From NCBI RefSeq assembly GCF_900102225.1, contig NZ_FNBF01000018.1, positions 1-42,656 of the forward strand: a stretch of DNA of 42,656 bases, given 5' to 3'. The position numbers were made by a program, and so were the translations under genes. Numbering within the stretch: position 1 is the first letter of the stretch; each line of letters opens with the position of its first letter. Shown in pieces: positions 16,391 to 25,591 of this stretch. The notes under the pieces are model-generated. The model saw nothing but the letters and a program-made list of their open reading frames with translations, made no database searches and was not told the DNA's origin. Source of the stretch: Eubacterium pyruvativorans. GTDB lineage: Bacteria > Bacillota > Clostridia > Peptostreptococcales > Anaerovoracaceae.

Positions 16391-16469
16391 ATTTCCTTCC
16401 CGTTCCTCCGGCCGTTTGAATAGAACGAAAGACCGTGTGTCCCACAGCCTTCCGGAACGTGTTCAAGAT

Positions 16470-16490
16470 AAAAAATCTGCCCCCGGGCAG
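16470..16490 (-). terminator. terminator of the SRP RNA
   Basis: On the minus strand CTGCCC (16490-16485) pairs with GGGCAG (16482-16477) across a 2-base gap, followed by a T-run (16475-16470). The tight loop means the hairpin may instead use part of the SRP RNA 3' strand. Confidence 0.65.
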
Positions 16491-16623
16491 CTCCGCGTGA
16501 CGTAGGAAAAGGCTGATCTGCGGCACATAGAAACTTCCGCTTATTGCTGCTTCCTTCCGGACCTGACAAGGTTCACGGCATCCTATTGCGCAGGACCCAG
16601 ACCATGCCATACGGAGCTGCCCG
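16484..16623 (-). ncRNA. ffs: signal recognition particle RNA (4.5S/SRP RNA)
   Basis: The minus strand contains the hallmark apical stretch GTGAACCTTGTCAGGTCCGG followed by AAGGAAGCAGCAATAAG, the Ffh-binding loop of SRP RNA. The ends pair: GGCAGCTCCG at the 5' side with CGGAGCTGCC at the 3' side (16612-16622 with 16485-16495), giving an elongated hairpin of about 140 nt. The RNA and Ffh target ribosomes translating membrane proteins to SecYEG. It has its own consensus promoter and a terminator, upstream of dnaX as in many Bacillota. The length is greater than the 114-nt E. coli form and shorter than the Bacillus form with a full Alu domain. Confidence 0.95.
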
Positions 16624-16641
16624 AGGGCAAATTGCTCAATT

Positions 16642-16670
16642 ATTATACATTTTTTCGGCGGCAACGTCAA
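16642..16670 (-). promoter_or_regulatory. promoter of the SRP RNA
   Basis: On the minus strand TTGACG (16670-16665), 17 bp, TATAAT (16647-16642), with predicted start near 16634. A near-consensus promoter, as expected for an abundant stable RNA. Confidence 0.9.
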
Positions 16671-16692
16671 CTAATTCCGTCTCCGCACCGGT

Positions 16693-17694
16693 CTAATGCA
16701 CCGCCTTGTACAGCTCATCCGCCCCCGGCGGATCAATGGTGAACGTCCGTCCGCCGGAAGTGCCGGTAACCGCCGTCCCCGGCGCCAGAACTTCACCGAC
16801 ATCCGTGATCAGGATGCCCGCCGCTGTAACCCGGCGGGTAATCTCCGCTGCCTTGTCCGCCGGCGCCGCCATCAGCATGCAGCCGCTGGAAATCAGCCGC
16901 ATGCAGTCGATCCCGAAGGCATCGCAGATCTTCCGGGTCACCGGCAGCACCGGAATCCGGTCCACATCCAGCCGGGCGCCCAGCCGGGAAATGTGACACA
17001 TCTCCCACACCGCCCCGAAGATTCCCCCTTCGGTCACGTCATGCATCCCGGCGGTGCCGATTTCGCCGGCGATCACGCCTTCCTTCACCACACTGACCTG
17101 ATCCAGCAGGGCCCGGGCTTCTTCCCGTTCGGCTTCGGTCAGAACGCCCCCCAGCTGCCGTCCGAGATCCGCCGCAATAATCCCGGTGCCTTCCAGGCCG
17201 GCGTATTTCGTCATCAGAATCCGGTCCCCGGGCCGCATATCCCGGGCGGAGGCCGAAGTGCCGGATACCGCCCGGCCGAAGGCTGTGGAGACAATCACCG
17301 GCTGCCGGACGCTCCGGGTCACCTCTGTGTGACCGCCGACGATTTCCACCCCCGCCCGTTCGGCGGCCTCTCCCGCCTGGGTCATGATCTGTTCCACATC
17401 CTCCGTCGTCGTTCCCTCCGGAAGCATGACCGCCAGCGTGATGGCCAGCGGCTGAATCCCGTTACTGGCAATGTCATTACAGGAAATATGAATGGACAGC
17501 CGGCCGATATCCTTCACATCCGCCGTAATCGGGTCTGTGGAAATCACACAGTCATAATCTCCGAAGTTCACCACAGCGCAGTCCTCGCCGATACCGGCCC
17601 GGGTCCTGACCTCCGGCCGGCGGTAGCGGATGCGGTCGATGACAATTCTCTGCAGAACATCGCTGTCCAGTTTTCCGATACCCAGCACACCCAT
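16693..17694 (-). CDS. AIR-synthase-family protein, HypE-like
   Basis: An ATP-binding protein of the PurM/AIR synthase superfamily, most like HypE and related hydrogenase-maturation proteins. The 333 residues show the superfamily's metal/ATP signature GIGEDCAVVNFGDYDCVIST, the dimer core DIGRLSIHISCNDIASNGIQP, the glycine-rich EIVGGHTEVT, and the C-terminal domain beginning GMHDVTEGGIFGAVWE. It ends ELYKAVH, without the Cys of true HypE (which ends PRIC), so carbamoyl-thiocyanate chemistry is doubtful. It starts 3 bp after ligA, with AAGGAG overlapping the ligA stop, indicating translational coupling. No hyp or hydrogenase genes are nearby. Function: unknown kinase- or synthase-like activity. 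Confidence 0.85.
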   Translation of the reverse strand: MGVLGIGKLDSDVLQRIVIDRIRYRRPEVRTRAGIGEDCAVVNFGDYDCVISTDPITADVKDIGRLSIHISCNDIASNGIQPLAITLAVMLPEGTTTEDVEQIMTQAGEAAERAGVEIVGGHTEVTRSVRQPVIVSTAFGRAVSGTSASARDMRPGDRILMTKYAGLEGTGIIAADLGRQLGGVLTEAEREEARALLDQVSVVKEGVIAGEIGTAGMHDVTEGGIFGAVWEMCHISRLGARLDVDRIPVLPVTRKICDAFGIDCMRLISSGCMLMAAPADKAAEITRRVTAAGILITDVGEVLAPGTAVTGTSGGRTFTIDPPGADELYKAVH

Positions 17695-17697
17695 TTT

Positions 17698-19719
17698 CTA
17701 CTCCTTCTCCGGTTCCCCGGACGCTTCTCCTGCGCCGGACCCTTCCGGTGCCGTTTCCTCCACGGCACCGGCCGCCAGCCATCTCCGGATCTCCTCTTCA
17801 TCAATAATCGGAATGCCCAGTTCCCGGGCCTTCCGGTTCTTTCCGGAAGTGGAGGCCAGATCATTGTTGATCAGATACGATGTCTTCCGGCTGACCGAAC
17901 CGGCCACCTTGCCGCCGGCACCCTCAATCTCCGCCTTCAGCGCCTCCCGGTTCTCATAATGATTCAGAGAACCGGTGATCACGAAAGTCATGCCGCTGAG
18001 GAATTCCTCCCGCTCTTCTTCCGTCTCGTCCAGATCCAGCACCGAAAGCAGATCCGCCAGTTTTTCCTGCACCGAAGGATCACGGAAATACTTCACATAG
18101 GCCTCCGCCATCACGTCGCCGACACCGTCGATGCGGGTCAGTTCCTCCTTCGTGGCATGCTGGATGTCGTTCCACTTCATGTGGAAAGCCCGGGCGATGA
18201 CTCTTGCATTGGCTGCGCCGATGCCCGGAACCCCCAGCCCCAGAAGCAGACGGTCCGGTGTGGTATGGGATGCCCTCTCCAGCGACTTCTGCAGATTCTG
18301 GAAGGATTTCTCCCCGAATCCCTCCATCTCCGTAATCGCATCCCGGTACCGGTCAATCCGGAACAGATCGGCAAAATCCCGGATCAGCCCCCTGCCGATG
18401 AGTTTCTCGATGGTGGCCTCGCTGAGCCCCTCGATATTCAGCGCATTGCGGGAGACGAAGAGCCCGAAGCTCTTGATCTGCTTCGCCGGGCAGTCCGGGT
18501 TCGGGCAGTACAGGGTCCGGACGCCGTTATCCTCATGGATCTTCGTTCCGCTTTCGCACACCGGACACCGGTCCGGCGGAATGCAGGTGCCGCTTTCGGT
18601 GAGATTTTCCGCAATCTGAGGAATGATCATGTTGGACTTGTACACCGTGATCCGGTCGCCGATGCCCAGCTTCAGCTCTTCCATAATGCTGACATTGTGT
18701 ACGGAAGCCCGGGAAACCGTCGTGCCTTCCAGCTCCACCGGATCGAATACGGCCACCGGATTGATCAGACCGGTGCGGGAAGCGCTCCACTCCACCTCCC
18801 GCAGCGTGGTTTCTTCCTTCTGGTCCGCCCACTTGAAGGCCATGGAGTCCCGGGGATACTTCGCCGTCGTCCCCAGAGAACGGCCGTACGCCATATCATC
18901 GTAGGTCAGCACCAGCCCGTCCGACGGAAAATCGTTATCCACAATCGCTTCGGAGAACCACTGGATCGTCTCCAGAATGGTGTCTTTGTCCACATAGCGG
19001 TAAGGCACCACGTCGAACCCCTGCTCCTTCAGCCAGTCCAGCTGATTATGCCGGCGCTCTCCGAAATCCACCCCTTCCGCCTCCACCAGCGTGAAGGCGA
19101 TGAAGTTCACATGCCGCTCCTTCGTGATCCGGGGATCCAGCTGGCGGACGGAGCCGCTGCAGAGGTTCCGGGGATTCTTGTACTTCGCATCCGCATCCCC
19201 CAGGCTGTCGTTGATCCGGCGGAAATCGCTGTACTTGATCACCGCTTCCCCCCGCAGCACCAGATGCCCCCGGAATCCGACGGACACCGGCACATTGTCG
19301 AAGACCTTCGCATTATTTGTCACGACTTCGCCCACGTCCCCGTTTCCCCGGGTGACCGCCTTCGTCAGCTTTCCGCCGTCGTAGGTCAGCACGATTGTGA
19401 GGCCGTCCAGCTTCCAGCTCAGCAGACCTTTCTGCTCTCCCAGCCAGGACCGGAGCGCCTCCCGGTCCTTCGTCTTGTCCAGGGACAGCATGCGGCTCGG
19501 ATGCCGCTCCTTCGGCAGGTCGGACATGATTTCATATCCCACGTTCTGCGTCGGGCTGTTGGACAAAACGATGCCGGTGCGGCGTTCCAATTCCAGAAGT
19601 TCGTCGTACATCGCATCATATTCGATGTTCGGCATGATTTCTTCCGCATCCATGTAATAGGCTTTCGAGGCCTGATTCAGTTTCTCCACCAGTTCTCTGA
19701 TCCGCTGTTTCTCGTCCAT
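17698..19719 (-). CDS. ligA: NAD-dependent DNA ligase
   Basis: Seals nicks at Okazaki fragments and repair patches using NAD. The 673-residue protein contains the Ia/adenylation domains with the catalytic lysine in SWKLDGL (Lys103), NPRNLCSGSVRQLD, and DMAYGRSLGTTAKYPRDSMAFKW; an OB fold; a four-cysteine zinc finger (CPVC...CPNPDC); helix-hairpin-helix repeats (LGLGVPGIGAANARVIARAF); and a C-terminal BRCT domain (about 590-660). The active-site motif is K-L-D-G. It lies 45 bp after pcrA and 3 bp before the HypE-like gene. pcrA-ligA adjacency is typical of Bacillota. Confidence 0.97.
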   Translation of the reverse strand: MDEKQRIRELVEKLNQASKAYYMDAEEIMPNIEYDAMYDELLELERRTGIVLSNSPTQNVGYEIMSDLPKERHPSRMLSLDKTKDREALRSWLGEQKGLLSWKLDGLTIVLTYDGGKLTKAVTRGNGDVGEVVTNNAKVFDNVPVSVGFRGHLVLRGEAVIKYSDFRRINDSLGDADAKYKNPRNLCSGSVRQLDPRITKERHVNFIAFTLVEAEGVDFGERRHNQLDWLKEQGFDVVPYRYVDKDTILETIQWFSEAIVDNDFPSDGLVLTYDDMAYGRSLGTTAKYPRDSMAFKWADQKEETTLREVEWSASRTGLINPVAVFDPVELEGTTVSRASVHNVSIMEELKLGIGDRITVYKSNMIIPQIAENLTESGTCIPPDRCPVCESGTKIHEDNGVRTLYCPNPDCPAKQIKSFGLFVSRNALNIEGLSEATIEKLIGRGLIRDFADLFRIDRYRDAITEMEGFGEKSFQNLQKSLERASHTTPDRLLLGLGVPGIGAANARVIARAFHMKWNDIQHATKEELTRIDGVGDVMAEAYVKYFRDPSVQEKLADLLSVLDLDETEEEREEFLSGMTFVITGSLNHYENREALKAEIEGAGGKVAGSVSRKTSYLINNDLASTSGKNRKARELGIPIIDEEEIRRWLAAGAVEETAPEGSGAGEASGEPEKE

Positions 19720-19764
19720 ATTCCCTTCTCCCGTATTCTGTGTCCGCCTGCCGGCGTCCTGATC

Positions 19765-21978
19765 CTACAGTTTCTTCAGCGGGGCAATGCCCTTCGCCAG
19801 CTTCTTGATCCCCGCCGTATCGAACGCCACTGTGACAATGCTGTCGGTAACGCTGATCACGAGTCCCTCACCGAACTTTCCGTGTTTCACCCGGTCACCC
19901 TGGTTCAGGTCCGTATCGCCGCCGGCAGCGGCCTTCCTGGTCTGCTGCTTCGCATATTTCAGCGCATCGAACGGCTTATACGCCGGTTCTTTTGCGAAAC
20001 CGTCCCGGCTTCCGGAGGAAACCCCCAGACTGGAACGCTGTCCTCTGCGCTGGTAGACGGCCGATCCGGTCAGTAATTTTTTGTCCACTTCCCGGAGGAA
20101 CTGGGACTCCCGGGTGTAATCCGTTCTGCCGTAACGGGTGCGCACCTCCGCAGAGGTCAGGAAGAGCAGCTCCTTCGCCCGGGTCATGCCCACATAACAG
20201 AGCCGGCGTTCCTCCTCCATCTGGTCATCGTCGTCGAAGGCCCGGCTCCCCGGAAACAGGCCGTCCTCCAGCCCCGGAATGAAAACCACCGGGAATTCCA
20301 GGCCCTTGGCGCTGTGCATGGTCATCATGGTCACCTGGGTCTGGGAATCATCCATGTTGTCCACCTCCGCCGCCAGGGTCAGCTGGGCCATGAACTCCTC
20401 CACAGTCGGGTCTTCGGCGGACTTCTCATACTCGGCGATGACGGTTTTGAATTCCATCAGGTTCTCGATGCGGCTTTCGGCCTCCACGGACTTTTCGTCC
20501 TCCAGAGACTTCAGATAACCGGTTCTCACCAGCAGGGCGTCATAAATGTCGGAGACACTCATATCACTGCGCTGCTCCCGGCATTCTTTCATGACAGTAA
20601 CCATTTCCTTCACCTTGTCATAGGAACGGCCCGGCAGGGTATCCAGCATCTCCCCGTCCGGATCGATGAGCGCCTCGAAGATACTCTGACCTCGGACCCG
20701 GGCGAAGGCGGCCAGCTTGTCCAGGGATTTCGGTCCCACCCCCCGTTTCGGCTCATTGATCACCCGGGTCAGGGACAGATCGTCCGCCGGGTTCACAATC
20801 AGGCGCATGTACGCCATGATGTCCTTGATTTCTTTCCGGTCGTAGTAGCGCATGCCGGAGAGAACCTGGTACGGAATGCCATGGCGGCTCAGTGCCTCTT
20901 CAAACAGCCGGGACTGGGCATTGGTCCGGTACAGAATGGCGAAATCGTTCAGACTCCGGCCGCTGCGGTTCATGTACCCGATCTGACGAGCTACATAGTC
21001 CGCCTCTTCCCGGTCGTTGTCCGCCCGGTAGTAGTTGATTTTCTCTCCGTCCTCCCGGGTGGTCCACAATTCCTTCTGCTTCCGGGAGGTATTGTGCCGG
21101 ATCACGGAGTGGGCCGCCGCCAGAATGTTTCCCACGGAGCGGTAATTCTGCTCCAGCTTGATGACCTTCGCATCCGGGAAATCTTTCTCAAAATCCAGGA
21201 TATTGCTGATGTCCGCCCCCCGCCACTGGTAGATGCACTGGTCGTCGTCTCCCACCACACAGAGATTGTGGTGTTTCGCCGCCAGCAGGCTGATCAGCCG
21301 GTACTGGATGTGGTTCGTGTCCTGATACTCGTCCACCATGATGAAGCGGAACCGGTTCTGGTATTTCTCCAGTACATCCGTCTCGCTCTCCAGAAGACGC
21401 AGGCAGTTCAGCAGCAGGTCGTCGAAGTCCATGGCGTTGTTCTCCCGGAGCCGGCTCTCGTATTCCTTGTAGACTGCATAGACGGCCTTCTCCCGGGGGC
21501 CTTCCAGTGCCGACCGGCGGTATTCCTCCGGCCCCATTTCCTTCTCCTTGCACCGGCTGATGACGGACAGAATGTACTGGGGCTTGAACTCCCGGTCGCT
21601 GATGCCCTGCTCCTTCTCGATGTTCTTCACCAGCGTCTTCTGGTCCGAGGTGTCGTAGATGACAAAGTTAGAATCGTAGCCGATCCGATCCGCATAGATA
21701 TGGAGCATCCGGAGGCACATGGCGTGGAATGTGAGGATCCACATGTCCTGTGTGTCCCCGATCAGGCTCTCCACCCGTTCCCGCATTTCCGCCGCAGCCT
21801 TGTTGGTGAATGTCACCGCCAAAATGTTCCATGCCGGGATCCCCTCTTCGATCATGTGGGCAATCCGGTGGGTCATGGTGCTGGTCTTGCCGGATCCGGC
21901 TCCCGCCAGAATCAGCAGCGGACCGTCCAGCTGACGCACCGCTTCCTGCTGCTTGTCATTCAGATTATCGAAACTCAT
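19765..21978 (-). CDS. pcrA: ATP-dependent DNA helicase PcrA/UvrD
   Basis: Superfamily 1A 3'-5' helicase in excision repair, replication restart and removal of RecA. The 737-residue protein opens LNDKQQEAVRQLDGPLLILA, has Walker A AGAGSGKT (Lys31), motif II VDEYQDTN, motif III GDDDQCIYQWRGADI, and C-terminal motifs MTMHSAKGLEFPVVFI and EEERRLCYVGMTRAKE. The last 60 residues hold the Tudor-like module (GDRVKHGKFGEGLVIS) that contacts RNA polymerase in PcrA. AAAGGA precedes the ATG. It is the middle gene of a minus-strand series running from two DUF58-like genes to ligA. Confidence 0.96.
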   Translation of the reverse strand: MSFDNLNDKQQEAVRQLDGPLLILAGAGSGKTSTMTHRIAHMIEEGIPAWNILAVTFTNKAAAEMRERVESLIGDTQDMWILTFHAMCLRMLHIYADRIGYDSNFVIYDTSDQKTLVKNIEKEQGISDREFKPQYILSVISRCKEKEMGPEEYRRSALEGPREKAVYAVYKEYESRLRENNAMDFDDLLLNCLRLLESETDVLEKYQNRFRFIMVDEYQDTNHIQYRLISLLAAKHHNLCVVGDDDQCIYQWRGADISNILDFEKDFPDAKVIKLEQNYRSVGNILAAAHSVIRHNTSRKQKELWTTREDGEKINYYRADNDREEADYVARQIGYMNRSGRSLNDFAILYRTNAQSRLFEEALSRHGIPYQVLSGMRYYDRKEIKDIMAYMRLIVNPADDLSLTRVINEPKRGVGPKSLDKLAAFARVRGQSIFEALIDPDGEMLDTLPGRSYDKVKEMVTVMKECREQRSDMSVSDIYDALLVRTGYLKSLEDEKSVEAESRIENLMEFKTVIAEYEKSAEDPTVEEFMAQLTLAAEVDNMDDSQTQVTMMTMHSAKGLEFPVVFIPGLEDGLFPGSRAFDDDDQMEEERRLCYVGMTRAKELLFLTSAEVRTRYGRTDYTRESQFLREVDKKLLTGSAVYQRRGQRSSLGVSSGSRDGFAKEPAYKPFDALKYAKQQTRKAAAGGDTDLNQGDRVKHGKFGEGLVISVTDSIVTVAFDTAGIKKLAKGIAPLKKL

Positions 21979-22038
21979 TCCAATCCTTTCTCATCTCTCC
22001 ATGTTCGTAACGATTCGGGGATGTGCCCCGTTCCCGGG

Positions 22039-22923
22039 CTATTTCCCCGGGCTCTCGGTGAGGGGAGTGTCCAGCAGATCCCGGACGGCCCGGTCCAGGT
22101 CTTCCCGGCACCGGATCTCCTCATGCACCGGAAGATTCTTCTCCCCATCCTGCCATACCAGGATGTGGGGCCGCCCCTCCTGCAGCCAGGTGAAGGAAGC
22201 AGACAAAAACTGCGCAACCCGGCGGCTCTTTTCTTCAGCGGACAGGCTCCGGTCCATGGTTCCCAGGGTGAGAACAGCGGAAGGACATCCCCTTCCTTCC
22301 GGGCCTGCTTCTCTCGTTCTTCCCCCCTCCGGATCCCTGCTTCCCGGATCATAATTTCCCGGGTCCGCCGTAAACCCATCGTCCATTTGCAATGCACGTT
22401 CAGACAGCAGTTCCAAGTGCGGAAGCAGATACAGGAAAGTCTCATAGGAGGTTCCGGAGTCCCGCTTCACCCGGTCCAGAAGATCGGTGAAGGAAACCGG
22501 ATCCGCAGTGATCCGGATCCGTCCGCAGTGGGTATCAGAAATCGTGACCGGGCGGCAGCGGCCGGTTCCCGGCGGGAGGAGGAAGAAGGAAGGATTCACT
22601 TCCATGGTCTCCCCTGTGAGCTCGTTTTGGATGGTGATGTGTGAAGAAAGATTGGCCAGATACCAGGGCCGGGCACCCCGGACGGCAAGGGTCAGATCCA
22701 CACTCCTGCCCTGCTCCGTTTCCCCGGGCACGTCCATGGTCACAGTAACCCCCTGCTCTCCCATGTACAGTGTGGAAAGCATGGAAAGGGCATAGAGCAG
22801 GAACATGATCACCAGAATCACTGCAGCAATGATGTTCGCCGAGATGGCTGTAAGCACCAGAAGGGCGATCATGATGACCGCATAGATATTTCTTCTTTTC
22901 TTTTCTCTCAATCCATCGAACAT
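22039..22923 (-). CDS. DUF58-like membrane protein (second of a pair)
   Basis: Function unknown. From the ATG at 22923 the 294-residue protein has a basic N-terminus (MFDGLREKKRRN), two close hydrophobic helices at about 13-50, a beta-rich region with the DUF58-like motif (PWYLANLSSHITIQNELTG), and a C-terminal part resembling a degenerate von Willebrand A fold (SAVLTLGTMDRSLSAEEK) lacking the DxSxS metal site. The start has only a weak GGGGATG upstream; a longer frame from 23055 would overlap the previous gene. DUF58 proteins usually accompany a MoxR ATPase and a transglutaminase; neither is present here. It is 77 bp after a paralogue and 60 bp before pcrA. Confidence 0.75.
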   Translation of the reverse strand: MFDGLREKKRRNIYAVIMIALLVLTAISANIIAAVILVIMFLLYALSMLSTLYMGEQGVTVTMDVPGETEQGRSVDLTLAVRGARPWYLANLSSHITIQNELTGETMEVNPSFFLLPPGTGRCRPVTISDTHCGRIRITADPVSFTDLLDRVKRDSGTSYETFLYLLPHLELLSERALQMDDGFTADPGNYDPGSRDPEGGRTREAGPEGRGCPSAVLTLGTMDRSLSAEEKSRRVAQFLSASFTWLQEGRPHILVWQDGEKNLPVHEEIRCREDLDRAVRDLLDTPLTESPGK

Positions 22924-22944
22924 TGTTTCATCCCCGTCACACGA

Positions 22945-22969
22945 CGGAGCCCGGCTGACCCGGGCTCCG
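22945..22969. other. 10-bp hairpin between the two DUF58-like genes
   Basis: CGGAGCCCGG (22945-22954) and CCGGGCTCCG (22960-22969) form a perfect stem with a 5-base loop. No T-run follows on the minus strand; likely an mRNA processing or stability element that could set different expression of the two paralogues. Confidence 0.5.
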
Positions 22970-23000
22970 CTTCCGAATAGTTGCATGAATAACTGCGCAT

Positions 23001-23912
23001 TCAGTTCATCCGCTCCACCGGCCCCAGGCGGCGGAGCTCCTCCATATGCTGCCACACCCCCACGGGATTCGCCACGTAGAAATAGTCGAAGTTCATGGAG
23101 GAGGCTCTGGCCGTCAGGCTGTAGATGCAGCCGGGATCCGCCTCCGGGAACCCGGTGTCGAAAATCTGATCCCGCACGTTTCTCCGGTCTTCCTTAGTTC
23201 TGCCGCTCTGCACACAGAAACTGCCCTCTCTCCGGTCGAACCATGCCAGATATACGTCAGCACCACCGGCTTCCAGGGCGCCGGCCACAGCCAGGAACTG
23301 TTCCGCCAGCCGGGCCTTCCCCCGGGGCACGAAGGAAAGATGGTCTGCCGACACATTGTCCAGCACCACCAGCACTTTCTTTCCGGCCATGCCCTCAACG
23401 GACCGGGGCATCTCCCGGAGCACCGGATCCGGAGCCACGGTCATCTCCGCCGAAGCCGCCGCACTCACATCCCGTTCCGACCGGAACAGCAGACCTTTCA
23501 GAGTGCATCCGTCGATGCCGACCTGTACTTTCCCGCAGTTTTCTTCAGACAGTTTCAGCCTGTACTTCGTGGTCCCCGGCCCCTTCACCCGGAAGTTCAC
23601 CGGTATCCGCATATTCTCATCTGTCAGGGTATTCCGGAGGGAAACCTCCGTGCGCAGATTCACCACCGCCGGCCGGCAGGTATAGCGGGCATTGATCGTC
23701 AGGGTGACTGTCTGATTTTTCTCTGCATGGGACGCCAGATCCAGGGACAGTTCCAGTCCGTATTTCGGACTCATAACCGCCCGGGCATTTAGCCACAGAA
23801 GGGCCAGGGGCACACAGACCAGAAGGCCGATCACCGGTGTGGCGAAGGTGGATACAATATAAAATACAAAAAGAAGAATCGCAAAGTTGCGCTTTCGTTT
23901 CTGATCACCCAT
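23001..23912 (-). CDS. DUF58-like membrane protein (first of a pair)
   Basis: A 303-residue protein with the same architecture as its downstream neighbour: basic N-terminus, two hydrophobic helices (about 9-43), a beta-sandwich region, a strand Gly-rich turn typical of DUF58 (KYRLKLSEENCGKVQVGI), and a von Willebrand A-like domain (KKVLVVLDNVSADHLSF) in which the MIDAS-type DxSxS reads DNVSA, so metal binding is uncertain. GAAGGAG precedes the ATG. A consensus promoter lies about 155 bp upstream, making this the first gene of the DUF58-DUF58-pcrA-ligA-HypE-like series. Family members are linked to cell-envelope processes, but the role is not established. Confidence 0.8.
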   Translation of the reverse strand: MGDQKRKRNFAILLFVFYIVSTFATPVIGLLVCVPLALLWLNARAVMSPKYGLELSLDLASHAEKNQTVTLTINARYTCRPAVVNLRTEVSLRNTLTDENMRIPVNFRVKGPGTTKYRLKLSEENCGKVQVGIDGCTLKGLLFRSERDVSAAASAEMTVAPDPVLREMPRSVEGMAGKKVLVVLDNVSADHLSFVPRGKARLAEQFLAVAGALEAGGADVYLAWFDRREGSFCVQSGRTKEDRRNVRDQIFDTGFPEADPGCIYSLTARASSMNFDYFYVANPVGVWQHMEELRRLGPVERMN

Positions 23913-24067
23913 AAAACTCCTTCTCCTGTATGCCGCAAGCGGCCGGAGGCAGAGCCGGCTGCGCCGCCTCCCCCGGCCGGAAATAACATTCTGTTTCGTT
24001 CCGGACCAAGCCGCACGGATTTCACAACGGCAGACTCCTTCCGGGAAGTGGTCCGGTCTGTGGTGCT

Positions 24068-24096
24068 ATTATACCAACTCTCGCGGTATATCTCAA
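24068..24096 (-). promoter_or_regulatory. promoter of the DUF58-pcrA-ligA series
   Basis: On the minus strand TTGAGA (24096-24091), 17 bp ending in TTGG, TATAAT (24073-24068). It sits just after the rplQ terminator, so the repair genes are transcribed independently of the ribosomal cluster. Confidence 0.75.
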
Positions 24097-24117
24097 ATCC
24101 GGGGACCCTTCCGGCCG

Positions 24118-24156
24118 AAAAAAAAGCCGCCGCAGATGCAGCGCATCTGCAGCGGC
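24118..24156 (-). terminator. terminator of the ribosomal protein cluster
   Basis: On the minus strand a 14-bp stem with one mismatch (24156-24143 with 24139-24126) has a 3-base loop and is followed by eight Ts (24125-24118). It lies 20 bp after the rplQ stop. Confidence 0.93.
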
Positions 24157-24176
24157 AGTTCATTCCTGATGTACGA

Positions 24177-24518
24177 CTATACGAGCTCCAGGAAGACAAC
24201 CTCAGCGTTGTCTCCTCTGCGAGGACCCAGCTTCAGGATACGCGTGTAACCGCCGTTGCGGTCAGCGTACTTCGGCGCGATCTCATCGAAGAGCTTCGTC
24301 ACTACGTCTTCATCGAAAACATAGCTCAGAACCTGTCTTCTTGCGTGGAGATCGCCGCGCTTCGCCAGAGTGATCATCTTCTCAGCCTGTCTTCCGGCTT
24401 CTTTCGCTCTGTCGTCAGTGGTGGAGATTCTTCCCTCTCTGAGGAGATCTGTTACCAGATTTCTCAGCATGGACTTTCTATGGGAAGTTTCTCTGCCTAA
24501 CTTCTTATATCCCGGCAT
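24177..24518 (-). CDS. rplQ: 50S ribosomal protein L17
   Basis: Large-subunit protein near the peptide exit tunnel. The 113-residue product starts [20 protein letters not shown], diagnostic of L17, and ends VVFLELV. Last gene of the alpha segment, followed by a strong terminator. It is close to the short Bacillota form. AAGGAG is present before the ATG. It follows rpoA by 73 bp, a wider gap than elsewhere in the cluster. Confidence 0.98.
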   Translation of the reverse strand: MPGYKKLGRETSHRKSMLRNLVTDLLREGRISTTDDRAKEAGRQAEKMITLAKRGDLHARRQVLSYVFDEDVVTKLFDEIAPKYADRNGGYTRILKLGPRRGDNAEVVFLELV

Positions 24519-24591
24519 GTCTATTCTCCTTCCTTAGATTGGTACGGTGTCCGGAGAGCGCCCGCGCTGTCCGGATCCGCATGCTGTATCG

Positions 24592-25536
24592 CTACTCGTC
24601 GCTCGGCTTCAGGCTGAGGCCGAGTTCTGCGAGCTTGTTCTTAACTTCTTCCAGAGACTTCTTTCCGAGGTTTCTGAACTTCATCATGTCCTCTTCTGTC
24701 TTCTCCGTGAGTTCCTCCACGGTGTTGATGGACGCACGCTTCAGACAGTTATAAGATCTGACGGAGAGTTCCAGTTCCTCAATCGTCATCTCCAGAGCCT
24801 TTTCCTTCTGATCTTCTTCCTTCTCGACCATGATTTCCATGTTATCTGTGTTGTCATCCAGTTCGATGAACAGATTCAGGTGTTCCTGCATGATCTTGGC
24901 TCCGATGGAAACGCCTTCCTCCGGCGTAACGGAACCGTCCGTCCAGATCTCAAGGACCAGTCTGTCGTAGTCAGTCACCTGACCGACTCTGGTATTCTCA
25001 ACCGTGTAGTTGACTCTGCTGACCGGAGTGTAGATAGAATCCACAGGGATCACAGAGATCGGCGTGCTATCTGTCTTGTTCTGTTCAGCAGGGACATAAC
25101 CGCGGCCTCTTGCCAGATTGATTTCCATCACAAGGGCAGCGTTCTCTTCCAGTGTGGCAATGTGGAGATCCGGATTAAAGATCTCGATATCGCTGTCTCC
25201 CACAATATCTGCAGCTGTGACCTCCTTCGGTCCCACTGCATTGATGATCGCTCTCTTGGTATCCACGTTGTGCAGCTTTACTGCCAGCTTCTTCAGGTTC
25301 AGGATGATCTCCGTCACGTCTTCCTTGACGCCAGGGATCGTGGAGAACTCATGCAGGATACCATCAATCTTCACGGAAGTTACCGCTGCACCCGGAAGGG
25401 AGCTGAGAAGAATTCTTCTCATCGCATTTCCGAGAGTGGTGCCGTAACCTCTTTCCAGCGGCTCAACAGTGAACTTTCCATATTTGCCGTCATCGCTGAT
25501 TTCCTTGCTGATCGTCGGCTTTTCGATCTCTATCAC
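24592..25536 (-). CDS. rpoA: DNA-directed RNA polymerase subunit alpha
   Basis: Assembly platform of RNA polymerase and target of activators. The 314-residue protein shows the N-terminal dimerisation domain ([39 protein letters not shown]) and, after an acidic linker, the C-terminal UP-element-binding domain with the two helix-hairpin-helix motifs ([16 protein letters not shown] and [19 protein letters not shown]). Normal length. Placement between rpsD and rplQ couples polymerase and ribosome synthesis. Confidence 0.98.
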   Translation of the reverse strand: MIEIEKPTISKEISDDGKYGKFTVEPLERGYGTTLGNAMRRILLSSLPGAAVTSVKIDGILHEFSTIPGVKEDVTEIILNLKKLAVKLHNVDTKRAIINAVGPKEVTAADIVGDSDIEIFNPDLHIATLEENAALVMEINLARGRGYVPAEQNKTDSTPISVIPVDSIYTPVSRVNYTVENTRVGQVTDYDRLVLEIWTDGSVTPEEGVSIGAKIMQEHLNLFIELDDNTDNMEIMVEKEEDQKEKALEMTIEELELSVRSYNCLKRASINTVEELTEKTEEDMMKFRNLGKKSLEEVKNKLAELGLSLKPSDE

Positions 25537-25591
25537 TATAAACCCTCCCTTAAATCCAGGTGTAATGTCATAAACTTACGCAGCACTTGCA

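Noticed and set aside
16693-17694. Selenophosphate synthetase (SelD)
   Set aside because: The N-terminal glycine/cysteine or selenocysteine loop of SelD is absent; HypE-like features fit better.
16696-20076. 1126-codon plus-strand open frame opposite ligA and the HypE-like gene
   Set aside because: It is the mirror of real minus-strand genes; the long frame results from GC-rich codon use, and it has no ribosome binding site and no recognisable domain.
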